64,000 nt of DNA from Eucalyptus grandis (Eukaryota > Streptophyta > Magnoliopsida > Myrtales > Myrtaceae), in NCBI RefSeq assembly GCF_016545825.1, contig NC_052614.1, positions 63,400,528-63,464,527 of the forward strand, read 5' to 3'. The notes under the pieces were generated by a model. The model searched no databases and had not been told where the DNA came from. It was given only the letters and a program-made list of their open reading frames with translations. Shown in pieces: positions 23,629 through 35,771 of this stretch. The first letter of the stretch is position 1. Every line of letters starts with the position of its first letter. Both the position numbers and the translations under genes were made by a program.

Positions 23629-23742
23629 AGCTCGGCAACAATCAATCTTTCACGAATCCAGAGCACCGCCATCCGTTTCCACTCTCGCGATTCCTCTCTT
23701 CCTTCGCCGCAGGAATCGGTTGAGCTCGAGCCCCGGCGGAAG

Positions 23743-26700
23743 AATGGCCGTCCCCGGAGAACGCGCGACAATCGACGGAGACGGCGAGCCCTGCATCCCC
23801 GTGTTCACCGTCGTCAAGAACGGCGCCGTCCTCAAGAACATCTTTCGTCGTCGACAAGCCCCCTCCTCCGTCGCCGCGCCGCCGCCGCCGCCGGGGCCCC
23901 GCCCGCCCGCGACAGGCGGACGGCGCGAAGACCGCGGCGGGCGGCCGGGAGGCCGAGGCGAGATGCTGATCGTCGGTCGGCACCGACTGCCACATCATGT
24001 TGACGCACCCCAGCATCAGCAGGTTCCACCTCCAGATTCATTCGATCCGTCGCGGCGGAAGCTCTCCGTCGTGGACTTGTCTTCAGGTATTCATCGATTG
24101 CTCTCTCCTTCGTTTTTGGCTGCGGAGGTAGGTGCTGTGCAAGGTTTTTTGTTCGGCGGAAGATAGTGGCGGATTTCCAGCCGTTAGGGCTAACCGTGGT
24201 TGAGTGCACGAGCGCAAATGCGGATTCGGATGTCAAATTTTTACTTTTGATGGTCGTTTTTTTTTTTTGATTTAGTGCATGGGACTTGGGTTTCCGAGAA
24301 GAGGATTGAGCCTGGAGTTGTGGTGGAGCTGAGCGGGGGCGACACATTGCGTGTCGGCGGGTCGACCAGTGTATAGACTGCACTGGGCACCTCTGAGCCG
24401 TGCATATGATTTCCGAACCCGTTCGTTTCGGCGTTGGATGCATCGGGTGCCGATGAAGAGAAGAAGAGGAAGATTTAGTGATTGACGAGGAAAAAGTAGA
24501 AGAGGAACGTGGTGTGAAATTCTGTTTTGTTCTCTTGACATCAGAGAAATGCATGCCAATCGTTTGTCATTATTTCTATGATGTCACGCACTTTCTCATT
24601 CTCTTCCTTTCTCGATTTCTGATAGGATGAGGATTCTCTGGAGGTGGATGTGAAGATGATGACGACTTGGAAAGCTCATTTGTCCTGGAAGATGAGGAGC
24701 ATGTACATCAGGTGATAATAATCTATGCTTGAAATGATAGTTGTGTTAGAGAAGGGCAGAAAATATTTGACAAAAATCCATTGAAGAAGTTGACTGTTTT
24801 CTTTCCTCAGTTGAATATTCTTCTTTACTTGCTCTGTTTATGAACAGGATTCAGCTTCCAAGATGAGAATAAGGATACACTCACCCGAATCATTATTGAA
24901 AGGGTTGAAGCTCTAGCTCTTGATGATTGTGAAGAATTGCCTGCGAAGGAATCAGAGTCCATGTGGTCTGAATTCTGAGAATCCATATGCTTCCACTTAT
25001 GGTGAAAAAGAAACTGATGCAGGATTAGGCTCAAAAGCAGTGGACGATTTTCATGCTTGCTGGTATCTGCAAACTGAGCTATGAATCTTCTTACCGCCCT
25101 TTTTAAATTTTATTTCAGCGTAGACAACCAGAAGTTTAATGAAAGAAAAATGGAGTACGGAAGTTGCTTACCACTAAGTGAGTGTCTGCAAATAAAGGAA
25201 GCATAGTCAGCGCATGATGATCTGGAGAACTGTTTAGTAGCTGAAGCTTTTGAAGACAGCCGGAAGTTCAATGAAGAAAAATGGAGTACAGAAGTTGGCA
25301 TTGCCACTGAATTAGTGTCTGCGAATGAAGGAAGCATAAGATCAGCGCATGATGATCTGGAGAACTGTGGTAGCTGAAGCTTTTGTAGACAATCGGAAGT
25401 TCAATGAAGAAAATGGAGTACGGAAGTTGGCATTGCCACTGAATTAGTGTCTGCAGACGAAGGAAGCATGAGATCAGCACATGATGATCTGGAGAACTGT
25501 TCAGTAGCTGAAGCTTGTGAAGACAAACCAGAAGTTCAATGAAGAAAAATGGAGTACGGAAGTTGGCATTGCCACCGAATTAGTGTCTGCAGATGAAGGA
25601 AGCATGAGATCAGCACATGATGATCTGGAGAACTGTTTAGTAGCTGAAGCTTGTGAAGACAACCAGAAGTTCAATGAAGAAAATGGAGTACGGAAGTTGG
25701 CATTGCCACCGAATTAGTGTCTGCAGATGAAGGAAGCATGAGATCAGCACATGATGATCTGGAGAACTGTTTAGTAGCTGAAGCTTGTGAAGACAACCAG
25801 AAGTTTAATGAAGAAAAATGTAGTGCGGAAGTTGGCATTGCCACCGAATTAGTGTCTGCAGACGAAGGAAGCATAAGATCAGCACATGATCATCTGGAGA
25901 ACTGTTCCCAGTAGCTGGCTTGTGGGGAGACAACCAGAAGTTCAATGAAGAAAATGGAGTACGGAAGTTGGCATTGCCACCGAATTAGTGTCTGCAGATG
26001 AAGGGGAAGCATGAGATCGGCACATGATGATCTGGAGAACTGTTTAGTAGCTGAAGCTTGTGAAGACAACCAGAAGTTTAATGAAGAAAATGTAGTGCGG
26101 AAGTTGGCATTGCCACCAGAATTAGTGTCTGCAGGCGAAGGAAGCATAAGATCAGCACATGATGATCTGGGAGGCACTGTTCAGTAGCTGAAGCTTGTGG
26201 GAGACAACCAGAAGTTCAATGAAGAAAAATGGGCTGGAAGTTGGCAATGCCACTGAATTAGTGTCTGCAGACGAAGGAAGCATAAGATCAGCAGATGATG
26301 ATCTGGAGAACTGTTCAGTAGCTGAAGCTTTTGGAGACAGCCAGAAGTTCAATGAAGAAAGATGGAGTACGGAAGTTGGCATTGCCACTGAATTAGTGTC
26401 TGCAGATGAAGGAAGCATAAGATCAGCGCATGATGATCTCGAGAACTGTTTAGTAGCTGAAGATTTTGAAGACAACTGGAAGTTCAATGGAGAAAAGTGG
26501 AGTATGGAAGTTGGCATTGCCGCTGAATTAGTGTCTGCAGATGAAGGAAGCATCAGATCAGCTCATGATGATCTGAGAACTGTTCGGTAGCTGAAACTTT
26601 GAAGGCAACCAGAAGTTCAACGAAGAAAAATGGAGTATGGAAGTTGGCATTGCCACTGAATTAGTGTCTGCAGATGAAGGAAGCATGAGATCAGCGCATG

Positions 26701-28985
26701 ATGATCCGGAGAACTGTTTAGTAGCTGAACTTTTGAAGAAAGCAAGTGCACCCTATCAATAGACAGTGAAGTAGGAGACAGCTTGAGCCATCCTTCTGCT
26801 CCTTATTATCCCTGTTCATCCTGTCCAGAGATTTTTCAGAGATGGAAAATCAACAGTTAGGGCAAGAGGATAATGCAGAACAACCATTTAATACATTGAT
26901 CGCTTTCTTCTGGAGGAAAGACTAGGACTCTCAGGAAAGAGCGGAAACCCTTTTACATCCATGTTGATAGATGATGCACGACCTAGAAAAGGCTGCAGTT
27001 CTGCTGTTGAAATTCGTGAAGAAAGCCAAATCAAGTCACACATATAGACAACCAAGAAGATGGAGATACTTTGAGCCATCACTTTGCAAAGTCTTTAGCT
27101 GATACAATAACGTCATCTGAGTCTGATAGGGAAATCCTACTGAGACCACTGATCAGCATCTTAATGATGAGAACCAGAGGCCACAATATGGATCTGTTAC
27201 TGGGAGGCTGTCTGAAAGTGGTAAAGAAAGCAGCCCTTTAGGACAGTCTTGCACAAAATCAAAATGCTCGAGCATTTGGTCAAGAAGAGGGAAGCCCAGT
27301 ACTGTTCTGCAGCTTCAGACAAACAGAAGAAAAGGAATGACCAAAAGTGCTGCTACTGCTTCTAGAAACAAGCAACATAGCCAGGATAATAACGAAACCA
27401 ATTGAGTGCGGTTCCGTTTTAAGTTTAGATGGGGAAGAGGAAGAGATTTACTCCAGACAAGGAGAACTTAACGCCAAATACCCGTCTACTTAAATCCTTG
27501 AAGAAGATAAGATGGAAGTAGCAGAGGCTAGACCTGCAGAATCATTTAGAAGATCCTCTTCAAAGCTCTCTCCTATGGCCAATATCTGCAATGAGGAGGA
27601 TGTTTTCTACGGATAAAGAGAATCAGACCCCTGAGGGTCTCAGAGGGCAGAAAATGGCCAGACGTGCCTCTGGAAGTTCTTCAAGACTAAGAAGAGAGTT
27701 GGGCTTGAAGCAGGAGCAGAAAGGTCGGCTTTTAAGTCCTTGAATGTCAGGTCCGGCAGTCAATCAACAGCTTCAGGAGGTGCAATGAAAAGTGGTCTTT
27801 CTGTTGATGGTGTTCGATCACTGGGAAGGAAAGTCTCTGCTTTGTCTGCTGTAAGTTGACATAAAATCTTCTTTAGCTTTGATTCTGTATTTTCTTTCAT
27901 CTTATCGACCAAAGTTTCCGTGAATAAACATAAATAATAAAAGGGTAATTTGCAGAACAAATCTTATGGCGAGCCAAACAAGAGTTGGATCATGGTTGTC
28001 GATACTCACCTCTTTTCTCAACAAGGAGTCGATGAAGTCATTGCAGCTTCTGCAGGGTCTGAAAGAGACTCAGTTATTCATTCCACGAATTGGTAAAGAT
28101 TGTATCCCGACTACTCAATGCTCAGTTTATTTTTTGAAACTATGTAACCATAAGTTCATATCTTCATTAACAAACTGCCACAATTTCCCTTTATCAGTCA
28201 TAAGAGAGCTGGACTGTCTGAAGCGACGTGCTAGCGTTTTCAGAAGGACAACTGAGGTCTCTTCAGCTTTAGAGTGGATAGAAGATACTATGGTTAATTT
28301 GAAATGGTGGATTCACGCAAAGGTCCATGGAGGAAAGGAATGTCAGTTGCGCCAACACCTCCTGCTACTCCTCGTTGTATATTTGGCGATGTGAGCGCGA
28401 CTTTTTCTGCTGCTACACCTGGGGGGAGTGTAATGGATATCATTTCGCCCACCACAGAAGACCACGTCCTTGAATCTGCACTCTTCTATAGGAAAACCAA
28501 CCCCAATGGACAGCTCGTCCTCCTTAGCAATGATATCTCGCTTAAAATTAAAGCCATGGCAGAGGTATTGCTCTTGCATGTGGCCGCATCTCTACTCCTC
28601 AAACACATGCACTTGTGCACGCACTCATACTCACTCGCTTGCTCCCTCACTCATACTCCAAAGACATGCACTTGTGCTTGCAGCTATCGAAACATTAGAA
28701 AACAGTCCAACTTTAACCGTACTTTGCTGCTTGTTTCAGGGTATACTATGTGAGACTGCTCAAGAATTTCGCGAGAGTTTGGTGAATCCCTTCTCCGACA
28801 GGTTCTTGTGGGCAGATAGTTCTCCCAGAGGACAGACTTGGTCGTGCTTGGACGATGTTGTTCTGAAAGAGAAGTACTATTCACGCCCATCAAAGAAATC
28901 CGCACGAGGAGAAGGCCTGAGTGGATTGAAGCTCATTCTCCTGCACAATTCTCAGTACGGGCAGCAAATCCGATCGGTTGGTTGA
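23743..28985 (+). CDS. PS1: PARALLEL SPINDLE 1-type protein (FHA + PINc domains)
   Basis: In Arabidopsis PS1 controls spindle orientation in male meiosis II, and its loss gives unreduced pollen. The start is ATG 23743 (MAVPGERATIDG). The FHA domain spans exons 1-2: FTVVKNGAVLKNIF, then HIMLTHPSISRFHLQIHS, LSVVDLSS, and VHGTWVSEKRIEPG. The middle is acidic (CEDDDDLESSF) and leads into a 12-copy 45-residue repeat array. The C-terminal PINc-type nuclease-like domain has WIMVVDT, SLQLLQGLKETQLFIPRI, VIRELDCLKRR, LLSNDISLKIKAMAE and CETAQEFRESLVNPF. Likely exons: 23743-24086, 24276-~24480, 24626-24711, 24848-25062, 25117-27850, 27956-28092, 28198-28564, 28740-28985; all introns look GT-AG. Frame is lost at several single-base indels (near 23830, 23975, 24050, 24370, 28015, 28325). 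Family identity is strong; the exact model in the repeat exon is not. Confidence 0.82.
25117..26745 (+). repeat. Twelve tandem ~135-bp coding repeats in the large PS1 exon
   Basis: Unit starts with gacaaccagaagttcaatg and carries gtgtctgcagatgaaggaag. That second anchor recurs near 25173, 25315, 25447, 25583, 25717, 25851, 25987, 26124, 26259, 26396, 26530 and 26665. One unit encodes 45 residues, with core words DNQKFNEEKWSTEVGIATEL, SADEGSMRSAHDDLENC and LVAEA. The array is acidic and probably disordered or helical. It begins right at the exon acceptor. Copies differ in the length of an A-run (gaagaaaaatgg or gaagaaaatgg), which throws the frame. Confidence 0.9.
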
Positions 28986-29942
28986 GTAACGCCATCGTTT
29001 TTTGAAATCTCAACACCTTGTTTTGCCGAGGATGCACTCAAAGTTGAATCTAGATGTGCTTTTTCAAAACTTACTAGCTAAAAAAAAAAAAAAAAAAAAG
29101 AATTTCACGTGACATTGTCGGCACATGATCTGTCATGTCTCCGATGATGGTGAAATGTGGTGAATTAGGCACTTGTTGATATGAGATGAATAGTTGTCTC
29201 TTGGCTGGCCATTTAGTGTCCCAATCGACATCAAGTACTCTATTTGGCAACTAGGAGGATAAAATGAGCAAACTTTAAAGCTGTTGCTATCTAGCGCTTC
29301 TAGAGCATTGATGAGAACCTTGATGGGTGGCCCAGCGATTTTCGGGAAAAAATAAGGCCAGCTGTTTGCAAATCTGTCTCCCGAAAATGATCTAGTCCAA
29401 AAATATCAATGCAGCAGGTAGATGGAGAGCCCACATCCTTATCCTCAAGCATATCATTTGATCAAATCATATTCGTCTTGTCTAGATCGAATGTGTGGTG
29501 GAACCTGTCACACCACGCTAGATGGACCTCTAGATGTGACTTAGCTTATGGTTACCCTAGTCGTCGGGATTGACTGATGAGGTTGGATAGTAAATATTAC
29601 CCTAACCATTAGGATGACATTAGGGATGTCGAATGAGATTACCATAGCTTCTAGCATATTATTTTATTTCAAACGCGTGGATAAAGAACAGATTACAAGA
29701 TTGAAAACAACTATAAGAAGGTACAAGGAAAATAAAGGGTGCAAATGGATTCACAGGAAATGAAGCACATCTCTGACTCTTACAACATCCGAAATCAATC
29801 CAACAGACCATAGAGTACAGACGAAAGCTATCAGTAAGCAGGAGTTTATTAAAGCTCAGTCACTAAAATCAGGCCACCTCGTTCTACAATTGCGAAAGAA
29901 AGATGAAACTCACAAACCCTGGCGCATGCTCTGTCGACACCG
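28986..29942. other. Convergent spacer between PS1 and STOP1 genes
   Basis: 957 bp between two convergent stop codons, so it must hold both 3'UTRs and both polyadenylation regions. It contains a poly-A run near 29080-29098. I see no further gene. Confidence 0.6.
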
Positions 29943-31528
29943 TTACTCTAGATTATTAGAACTCGACTGACCTCCATTTTTCTGAGTGTAATTACAAGAT
30001 GCTTGAAGGAGAAATGAGAACGCGCCTTCCGAATCATCAAAAGCAGATCGCGTGAACTCATTAAACCCACCGAAGTTACTGGCCTCGAAACTCAAAGGGG
30101 AAAAGAAACTCGATGGATCATCAACATTCCCTTTGACATCTTCCATGATATTCTGAACTCCACCTGAACTAGGAGTGCTGGAGCCGAAACTGAAACTCAC
30201 ATTACCAACTTTGTTTGTGTCTTCATTATGTTCTCCTTGCAAAGATAGCCCGCCCTTGTTCTCGTCAAAGGAATCGCTGGGGTGTGGCCTTGGAAGAGAG
30301 TGATGTGTCCAAAAGTTTGTCTTTCCTGGAGAATGTAGTGCCGCAGGAACAAAGCCATTTATCTTTCCCACAGTGCTTCTCGTGCGTTTTAAGGTCAGCA
30401 ATGACCGAAAACTTCTTGGTATTGCAACGACTGCACGTATAGCTCTTGTCACAGTGAGTTCTCTTGTAATGATTTTTGACACACAATATCGTCTTCAGAG
30501 GTTGAAACTTTTATGATCCTTGTTCCGCTTACAACCCGCATATGGACAGGAATACCTCTTGATGAGCATCATTTCAGAACCAGCTTCCTTGTGGGGTTTC
30601 GCTAGTGCTGCAGGTGTTTTGTATTCATCCCCATGACCTCTCATGTGCATGCGTAAATTAGCATCCCTCTTAAATCCCTTCCCACATATGGTACAAAAGT
30701 GAGTATGTGGTGCGAGGATCTCTTCTTTCTCTAGTTGTAAGATCTCAAAGATCCCGGAGGAAGATTTTCCCCCTCATCCCCATCTTCATCATCTTTTGAT
30801 TCATGATCCTCCAGATTATCGATAGCGGATTGATCCATTGGATCAACCTGGTTAGACTGATCAGGGACTTTGCTTCCGCCTTGACTTGGGAGCACAAGAT
30901 TGCTGTCGAGACCAATTCCAGATCCAGAATTATTTAAAATCCCACCAAGCTGACCGAGCTGCCTGATGGGTGGCGTGGATGCTGAAGAAAGGGGAGTTCT
31001 TCACTGATGGTAGAAGACTACCAGCAGTAGAGATCAGCTGGATGATTATTGAAGTGAGATCGGCAGTTATGAGTTGCTGTTGCTGTGCCACCAGCTCATC
31101 CGGTCGTCCCAAAACTGGCCCTCTCCTTCCAACAATAGCGTGCACTAATTCCTGAAGCTGATGAATCTTCTGTTCCAGGAAGGAGAGATTATTCAGCATC
31201 GCTTTTGGGTCCCACTCTTGGGTCTTACCGAGTTGGAGTATATCATTCATCTGGACACCTCGATCTTGACTAATGGGGTTGCTGGGAAGAGGTGGCTGGC
31301 ATTCAGAAGGACGATTAAATTCAGAGAATGAAGGTTCGATCCTCATGCCGTAATTTGAGATTGAAGGATCTTGATCTTCCCGCTTTTGCAGATTCTTGTG
31401 TGAGGTGAAATTCGGGAATTGTGTCTGCCGGTCAGGGGAACACGTTGGGGTAAATCATTCACAGAGGAAGGCTTCCCCCAGGTTTCAGCACGTAACCTCT
31501 CTTCGAGATCCATCTTTAAGTCCATCAC
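29943..31528 (-). CDS. STOP1: STOP1-type C2H2 zinc-finger transcription factor
   Basis: STOP1 is a nuclear C2H2 factor that activates acid- and aluminium-tolerance genes such as the ALMT1 malate channel. Minus strand, one coding exon of ~525 codons (Arabidopsis STOP1 is 499). Start at 31528 ([17 protein letters not shown]), with 31525 and 31513 as alternatives. Seen in order: [20 protein letters not shown] and [20 protein letters not shown]; an acidic stretch; finger 1 with [20 protein letters not shown]; finger 2 with [17 protein letters not shown]; finger 3 with [20 protein letters not shown]; finger 4 with [15 protein letters not shown]; then the C-terminal FSFGSS and [13 protein letters not shown] region ending at TAA 29943. 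Six single-base losses shift the frame, near 31417, 30990, 30748, 30506, 30312 and 30268. All fall in short A/T or mixed homopolymers, with no substitution stop among them, which points to consensus error. Confidence 0.88.
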
Positions 31529-31573
31529 GAATCGAAGATCACCGCCAAATAAAAGCTGACCACCAGAGAATTT

Positions 31574-32358
31574 CTGTTAAAAATTGCATGCAAAATCGTC
31601 TTTGAAAAAGCATCAATACAAACAAAAGAACTAGATCATGTTTTTGCCCCAATAGTAATCCCATTTAAACATATGATCCGGGGTTCATAAAGAATAACAT
31701 TCTGCCGGAAGGGCGATGCAAGCAAGAATTTGATCCACAATTCATTTCACACATTTGACTATACACAGTGTTCTCCAGGCGCGTTTTCACAAATCAACTA
31801 ATCATAGCGAAAAAACAAGCATCTCCCCATGACAAATCACCAGTCATCTCTAACTTACGCAACCCTCTGAAGCACAGGAAGCACCCTCCAATTCAGTGTA
31901 GTTTGCACTCGAGTCGCCTCCACATCATGCGTCCCAGGTTTCTTTCTAATTCATACTCATAATCCCAAATAACAGAATTAAATTAAACTCAAAATTACAA
32001 GGAAAATTAGCAACTCCTTCTAATGTCCATGAAGCACTTAGGACACCCCAAATTTCATTTCGAAAACGAAAATAAATCTTAACAAAAATCCGTACGGTGC
32101 TGGCGGCGGTGACCAAACCCAGAGAACGACCCAACTCATCATGATAATCAAGATCGATAGACGAAACAGCTAAAACACTTCACAGAGCTCAAACAGCACA
32201 AAAAATCCCACGTTCCACAGAACCCCGAAGACATACAAAAACAAAGCGTTCTAGCTCCCAGCTAAAGAGGGAAGGAACAATCTCCTCATCATCACATCAG
32301 GAACCCAGGAAGAACCCTAACAAGAGATGCGAGCGATGAACGAGAAAAGGGGACTTAC
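31574..32358 (-). other. 5'UTR intron of the STOP1-type gene
   Basis: Minus-strand donor GTAAGT (at + 32353-32358) follows ...gatcccct. A minus-strand acceptor tttttaacag ends at + 31574, about 45 bp before the first ATG. The first, untranslated exon would extend right from 32359 into the GA-rich leader at ~32420-32440. Confidence 0.6.
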
Positions 32359-32449
32359 AGGGGATCGAAATCTTTCCCCAGATCCTCTCGGGCGTCTATT
32401 CCGATTCGGGTCGCTGTATTTCTAGAGAGAGAGATGAGGCGAGAGAGAA

Positions 32450-33039
32450 AGGCAGGGGGCGGTCGTAAAAGCCAAATTCAAGAACCGCTTAAAACCGATA
32501 GATAAAAAGGCCGAGCGGAGCACACGCCTTTCGGGCAAAGAGAAGAGACGCAGTACAGTACACACCAACTCAACCGAGGTCGCGAGGTCAAAATCGATCC
32601 TTGCCGTCCATGAAGAATCGGCACTCCACCCAAAGCACCGATCTTGACGATCTTGAACCCACCAACGCAAGAGGGTCAGGCTCGGATCGAGACCGGGTTT
32701 GGTTACCGGCGGGGCCAAGCTCGAGGGATGACGTCAGATTGGACGTGGAAGTGGGTCCGACCGCTTCGCCACAGGACAACCGGTTCGTTCACATCCCGTC
32801 ATATCTGTCTTTATCGGGAGGCATTTTGACCAGCTTCCCTGTATTTGTTCCCCCGCTCCTTCCTTCCTTCCTTCCTTCCTTCCTTCGAGTCGCGAGTGTG
32901 CGCAATAGAAAATTGCTAATAATTGTGGGGACAGGGGGGGGGACATTATGATGCTCCGGAGCTTTTCTTTAATGGGGAGCTGCGTGGAGTGGAGGACTAC
33001 CAGGAAGCTACGCCTCTGCGATTTTCAACGACTCTCTCT

Positions 33040-33084
<45 letters not shown>

Positions 33085-33917
33085 ACGCTTGACAGCTTGC
33101 TTCCATGAAGTAAGGGGACGTGTTGCATGGAAGCGAAACCGAGAACATGTGCGCGAGATTCATCTCGCTGCGTGGAGGGGTCGTTGTAAACTTGTAAAGA
33201 TTAAAAGATGCCAACTTTGAGGTCAACCTGCTGACTCTGTCCGAGGGAGAGTTCCGATTTCGGGGCGGGGGGCCTCGGGTTGACCGGTAGGAGCTTCACG
33301 ACGTGTTTCGGTGTAACTTTCGACGCTGGCCAGTGATTTTGGCATCTGGCCATAGAGACTCTTTTAGGACACGATAGAAAATTTCGTTTTGACTTTAGGC
33401 AGTAGTGTTCACATCTACATCTTTGAAGATCTCGCGAAGCGTTGCGACATAGAAAATACAACCCTGTATCATGAGGCGTCTTGAACGTCAAAAGAAGCTA
33501 TGGTTGCCGCCCCCCCACCCAAAAATGAAAATTCGAACCTCGTCCGGGTTGCCGCCGGAAGGATTACGACGGTGATTCCGATTGTAATTATTACCAACCC
33601 CTGCCTCGTGGGGAGGATTCTGTAGTTTTCTAATAGAGCAAGTTGTCAAGTTGGTGGCGCTACAGTCAGAAGCAGGATGTGGAAGTGATGACTGAGCGAA
33701 ACCCACGTGCAAAATTAGAGCCGTGGGAGGTTTGTCTTACTTCCCGCCGTCGTGGCCATGTCCTTCAACCGAGTGCCGAAGTAGCAACGCATTTGGTGAA
33801 GTGTGATGTGCAGATCTTGATGGTGTCAAGACTTCTGCACAATCCTTTATCCTTTAGGATTCAAGTTTCAAGGAGTGCGTGTTTTTGTGTGTTGGGAACC
33901 CGCGGCCATTTCAAGAT
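32450..33917. other. Upstream region of STOP1 gene; no gene recognised
   Basis: Holds the presumed STOP1 promoter, a CTTC tetranucleotide array at ~32856-32886 and a (TC)n microsatellite at ~33037-33080. Short frames on both strands show no family motif. Confidence 0.5.
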
Positions 33918-33925
33918 GTTGTGAA

Positions 33926-34922
33926 TAGGGGTGAGCATCGGTCTAGAGTTAGCCTTGGACCAACCTTGGATCGGTTCAATCCTGCCGGTCCTAGTCCGAT
34001 TCCTAAAGAGACTAGATCGGTCATTGGTCCTGGAATTTTTGGACCAACGCCGTGCGGGTTGATATTTGATTCTGCGAGTTTAAAGTTGGTCCAACCCGAA
34101 CCAACCCTGATTCTATATATATTATATATCTAATATATTATTTATAATTTTTATATAAAAACCCTAAAATAAACGACATCAACAACCCCAAATACTCCCG
34201 ACGAGTTCAAGTAATTTCACACTATTTTTAAATAACTTAAATCTTTTAATGTCTTTTATGGCATCAACAACCATAATTTATAAAGAATGAAAATGTTTTG
34301 TAAGTTCAAAAGGGCATAAATAACTTTTCACGGCATCCTTTTTTTGTACTTGTTCTCTTCTATCTTATTTGTTTTTTAGTTTTCAATTTGCTAAAATCGA
34401 AAGAAATAATTTCTCCACTTGCCACTCGACACTTGCCTCACTTGTTTTAGGTTACTCGTGCCGCTCGCCACTCGCCACTCGATGCTCACCTCGGCTTGTT
34501 GTTCCTTGCTCAACGCTCGACGCTCACCCCACTCGACACTTGTCGCTTGCCTCTCTTAGCTGATCTCGCCGTCACTAAATCTATTGGGTCGGTCCAGTCC
34601 TTGATTGTTTTTTCATGGAGTAAGAAAAAAATAAAATAAAAAATTATCGATTAGTCCTAGGTTGACCCTGAAATCGAACCAAACCTATTGAGTTGGTCCG
34701 ATCCTCAGTTGACTTTTTAGAGAATATAAAAAATGAAATAAATAAATTATCGATTGGTCCCGGTTGACTTTGAACCGAACCAAACCCACTGAAAGTCCGT
34801 TCGGTCCTTGGTTCCAAACTTAATAGGATCGGTTTCAATCCAAAAATTGAGAACCAATCTTTGTGTGAGTTGATTCTAAGGTTTGGGGTAAACCAGCTTA
34901 ACCCGGATCATGCTCACCCCTA
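33926..34922. mobile_element. TIR element with perfect TAGGGGTGAGCAT ends
   Basis: Left end TAGGGGTGAGCAT at 33926, right end ATGCTCACCCCTA at 34922: a perfect 13-bp terminal inverted repeat. Flanks gttgtgaa (33918-33925) and attgtaaa (34923-34930) match at 6 of 8 positions, so they may be a worn 8-9-bp target duplication. The interior is repetitive in ggtcc/ggttc and gaaccgaacc words and has no transposase. Confidence 0.65.
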
Positions 34923-34930
34923 ATTGTAAA

Positions 34931-35771
34931 GACACTTAAAAAGTGTCTGTACACATTATATTTTATCTTCATGTACAAGATGAAATTGTGAGTTTTGGAA
35001 TAGTATGGCTTTTGTGGTGGCCAAACACTACTTCGCAAGATGAAATGAATTTTGAACTTCCCAAGAAAAGATCTCATGAATGGACGTAGGGACGCTAAAA
35101 ACCCAGAAACCGAGGAACCGATAATAGAATTTGCGAGAGGCCGAATTAAACAGCAAGGCCACGAGGCCACACTTCAGCCCTTCACGCAAGCAGCTTTATT
35201 TCTTCTCCTCGAGGTCAAACTACCGACACACCGATGGCCTTCACTGATTAAGAAAGATGGCATTTTGGCAAGGCTGTTCTGTTGGACGCAGCCGCTCCGA
35301 AACAAAACATGTATTTCAAAGAGGTGACACATGCAGTGACGACATGTGATGAGAGACTTCAACCTTCTACAATCACATTCGTTGAGACTAGAGACTTTCT
35401 GGCTAAAAGAAGAAAGGAAATTTGTCAACACTGCCATTCTTACGAACAAAATCATTCAGGAAGCAACCCAAAATTTTGACTTTGAAACCATTAAAACAAA
35501 GAGAGTGGGTCGCCAGAAGCTGCCACCCATTACAAACAATCTGATGAGCTGAGATAAACGCTTAATTTCTGCCTTTCCAATGATTGAAGTGCGGAGTTTT
35601 TTAACAGGAGGCTGGTTTTGATCCCTATGGTACGATCACAAATTTATGGTGGCGGCCCTTTTCGTGTCAAGAAATACTCTGTCCCAAAATTGGATGACAT
35701 CAGATGAATTCAAAAGAAAGATCATACCAACTCATAGAAAAAAAAGCCGACGTTGGTCCCATCAATCACAA
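34931..35771. other. Intergenic and probable 3'UTR of the TPR gene
   Basis: 840 bp without a recognisable gene. The part next to 35771 is likely the 3'UTR of the minus-strand TPR gene. Confidence 0.5.

Noticed and set aside
23642..24554. Long minus-strand ORFs (124 and 240 codons) opposite PS1 exon 1
   Set aside because: They are shadows of GC-rich coding sequence; the plus strand has the FHA motifs and splice sites.
25110..26553. Minus-strand repeated ORFs across the PS1 array
   Set aside because: Antisense shadows of the 45-residue repeats; no start context or family similarity.
25117..26745. Regular direct repeats that could suggest a CRISPR-like array or satellite
   Set aside because: There are no unique spacers; units are contiguous 135-bp coding repeats in frame with a plant gene exon.
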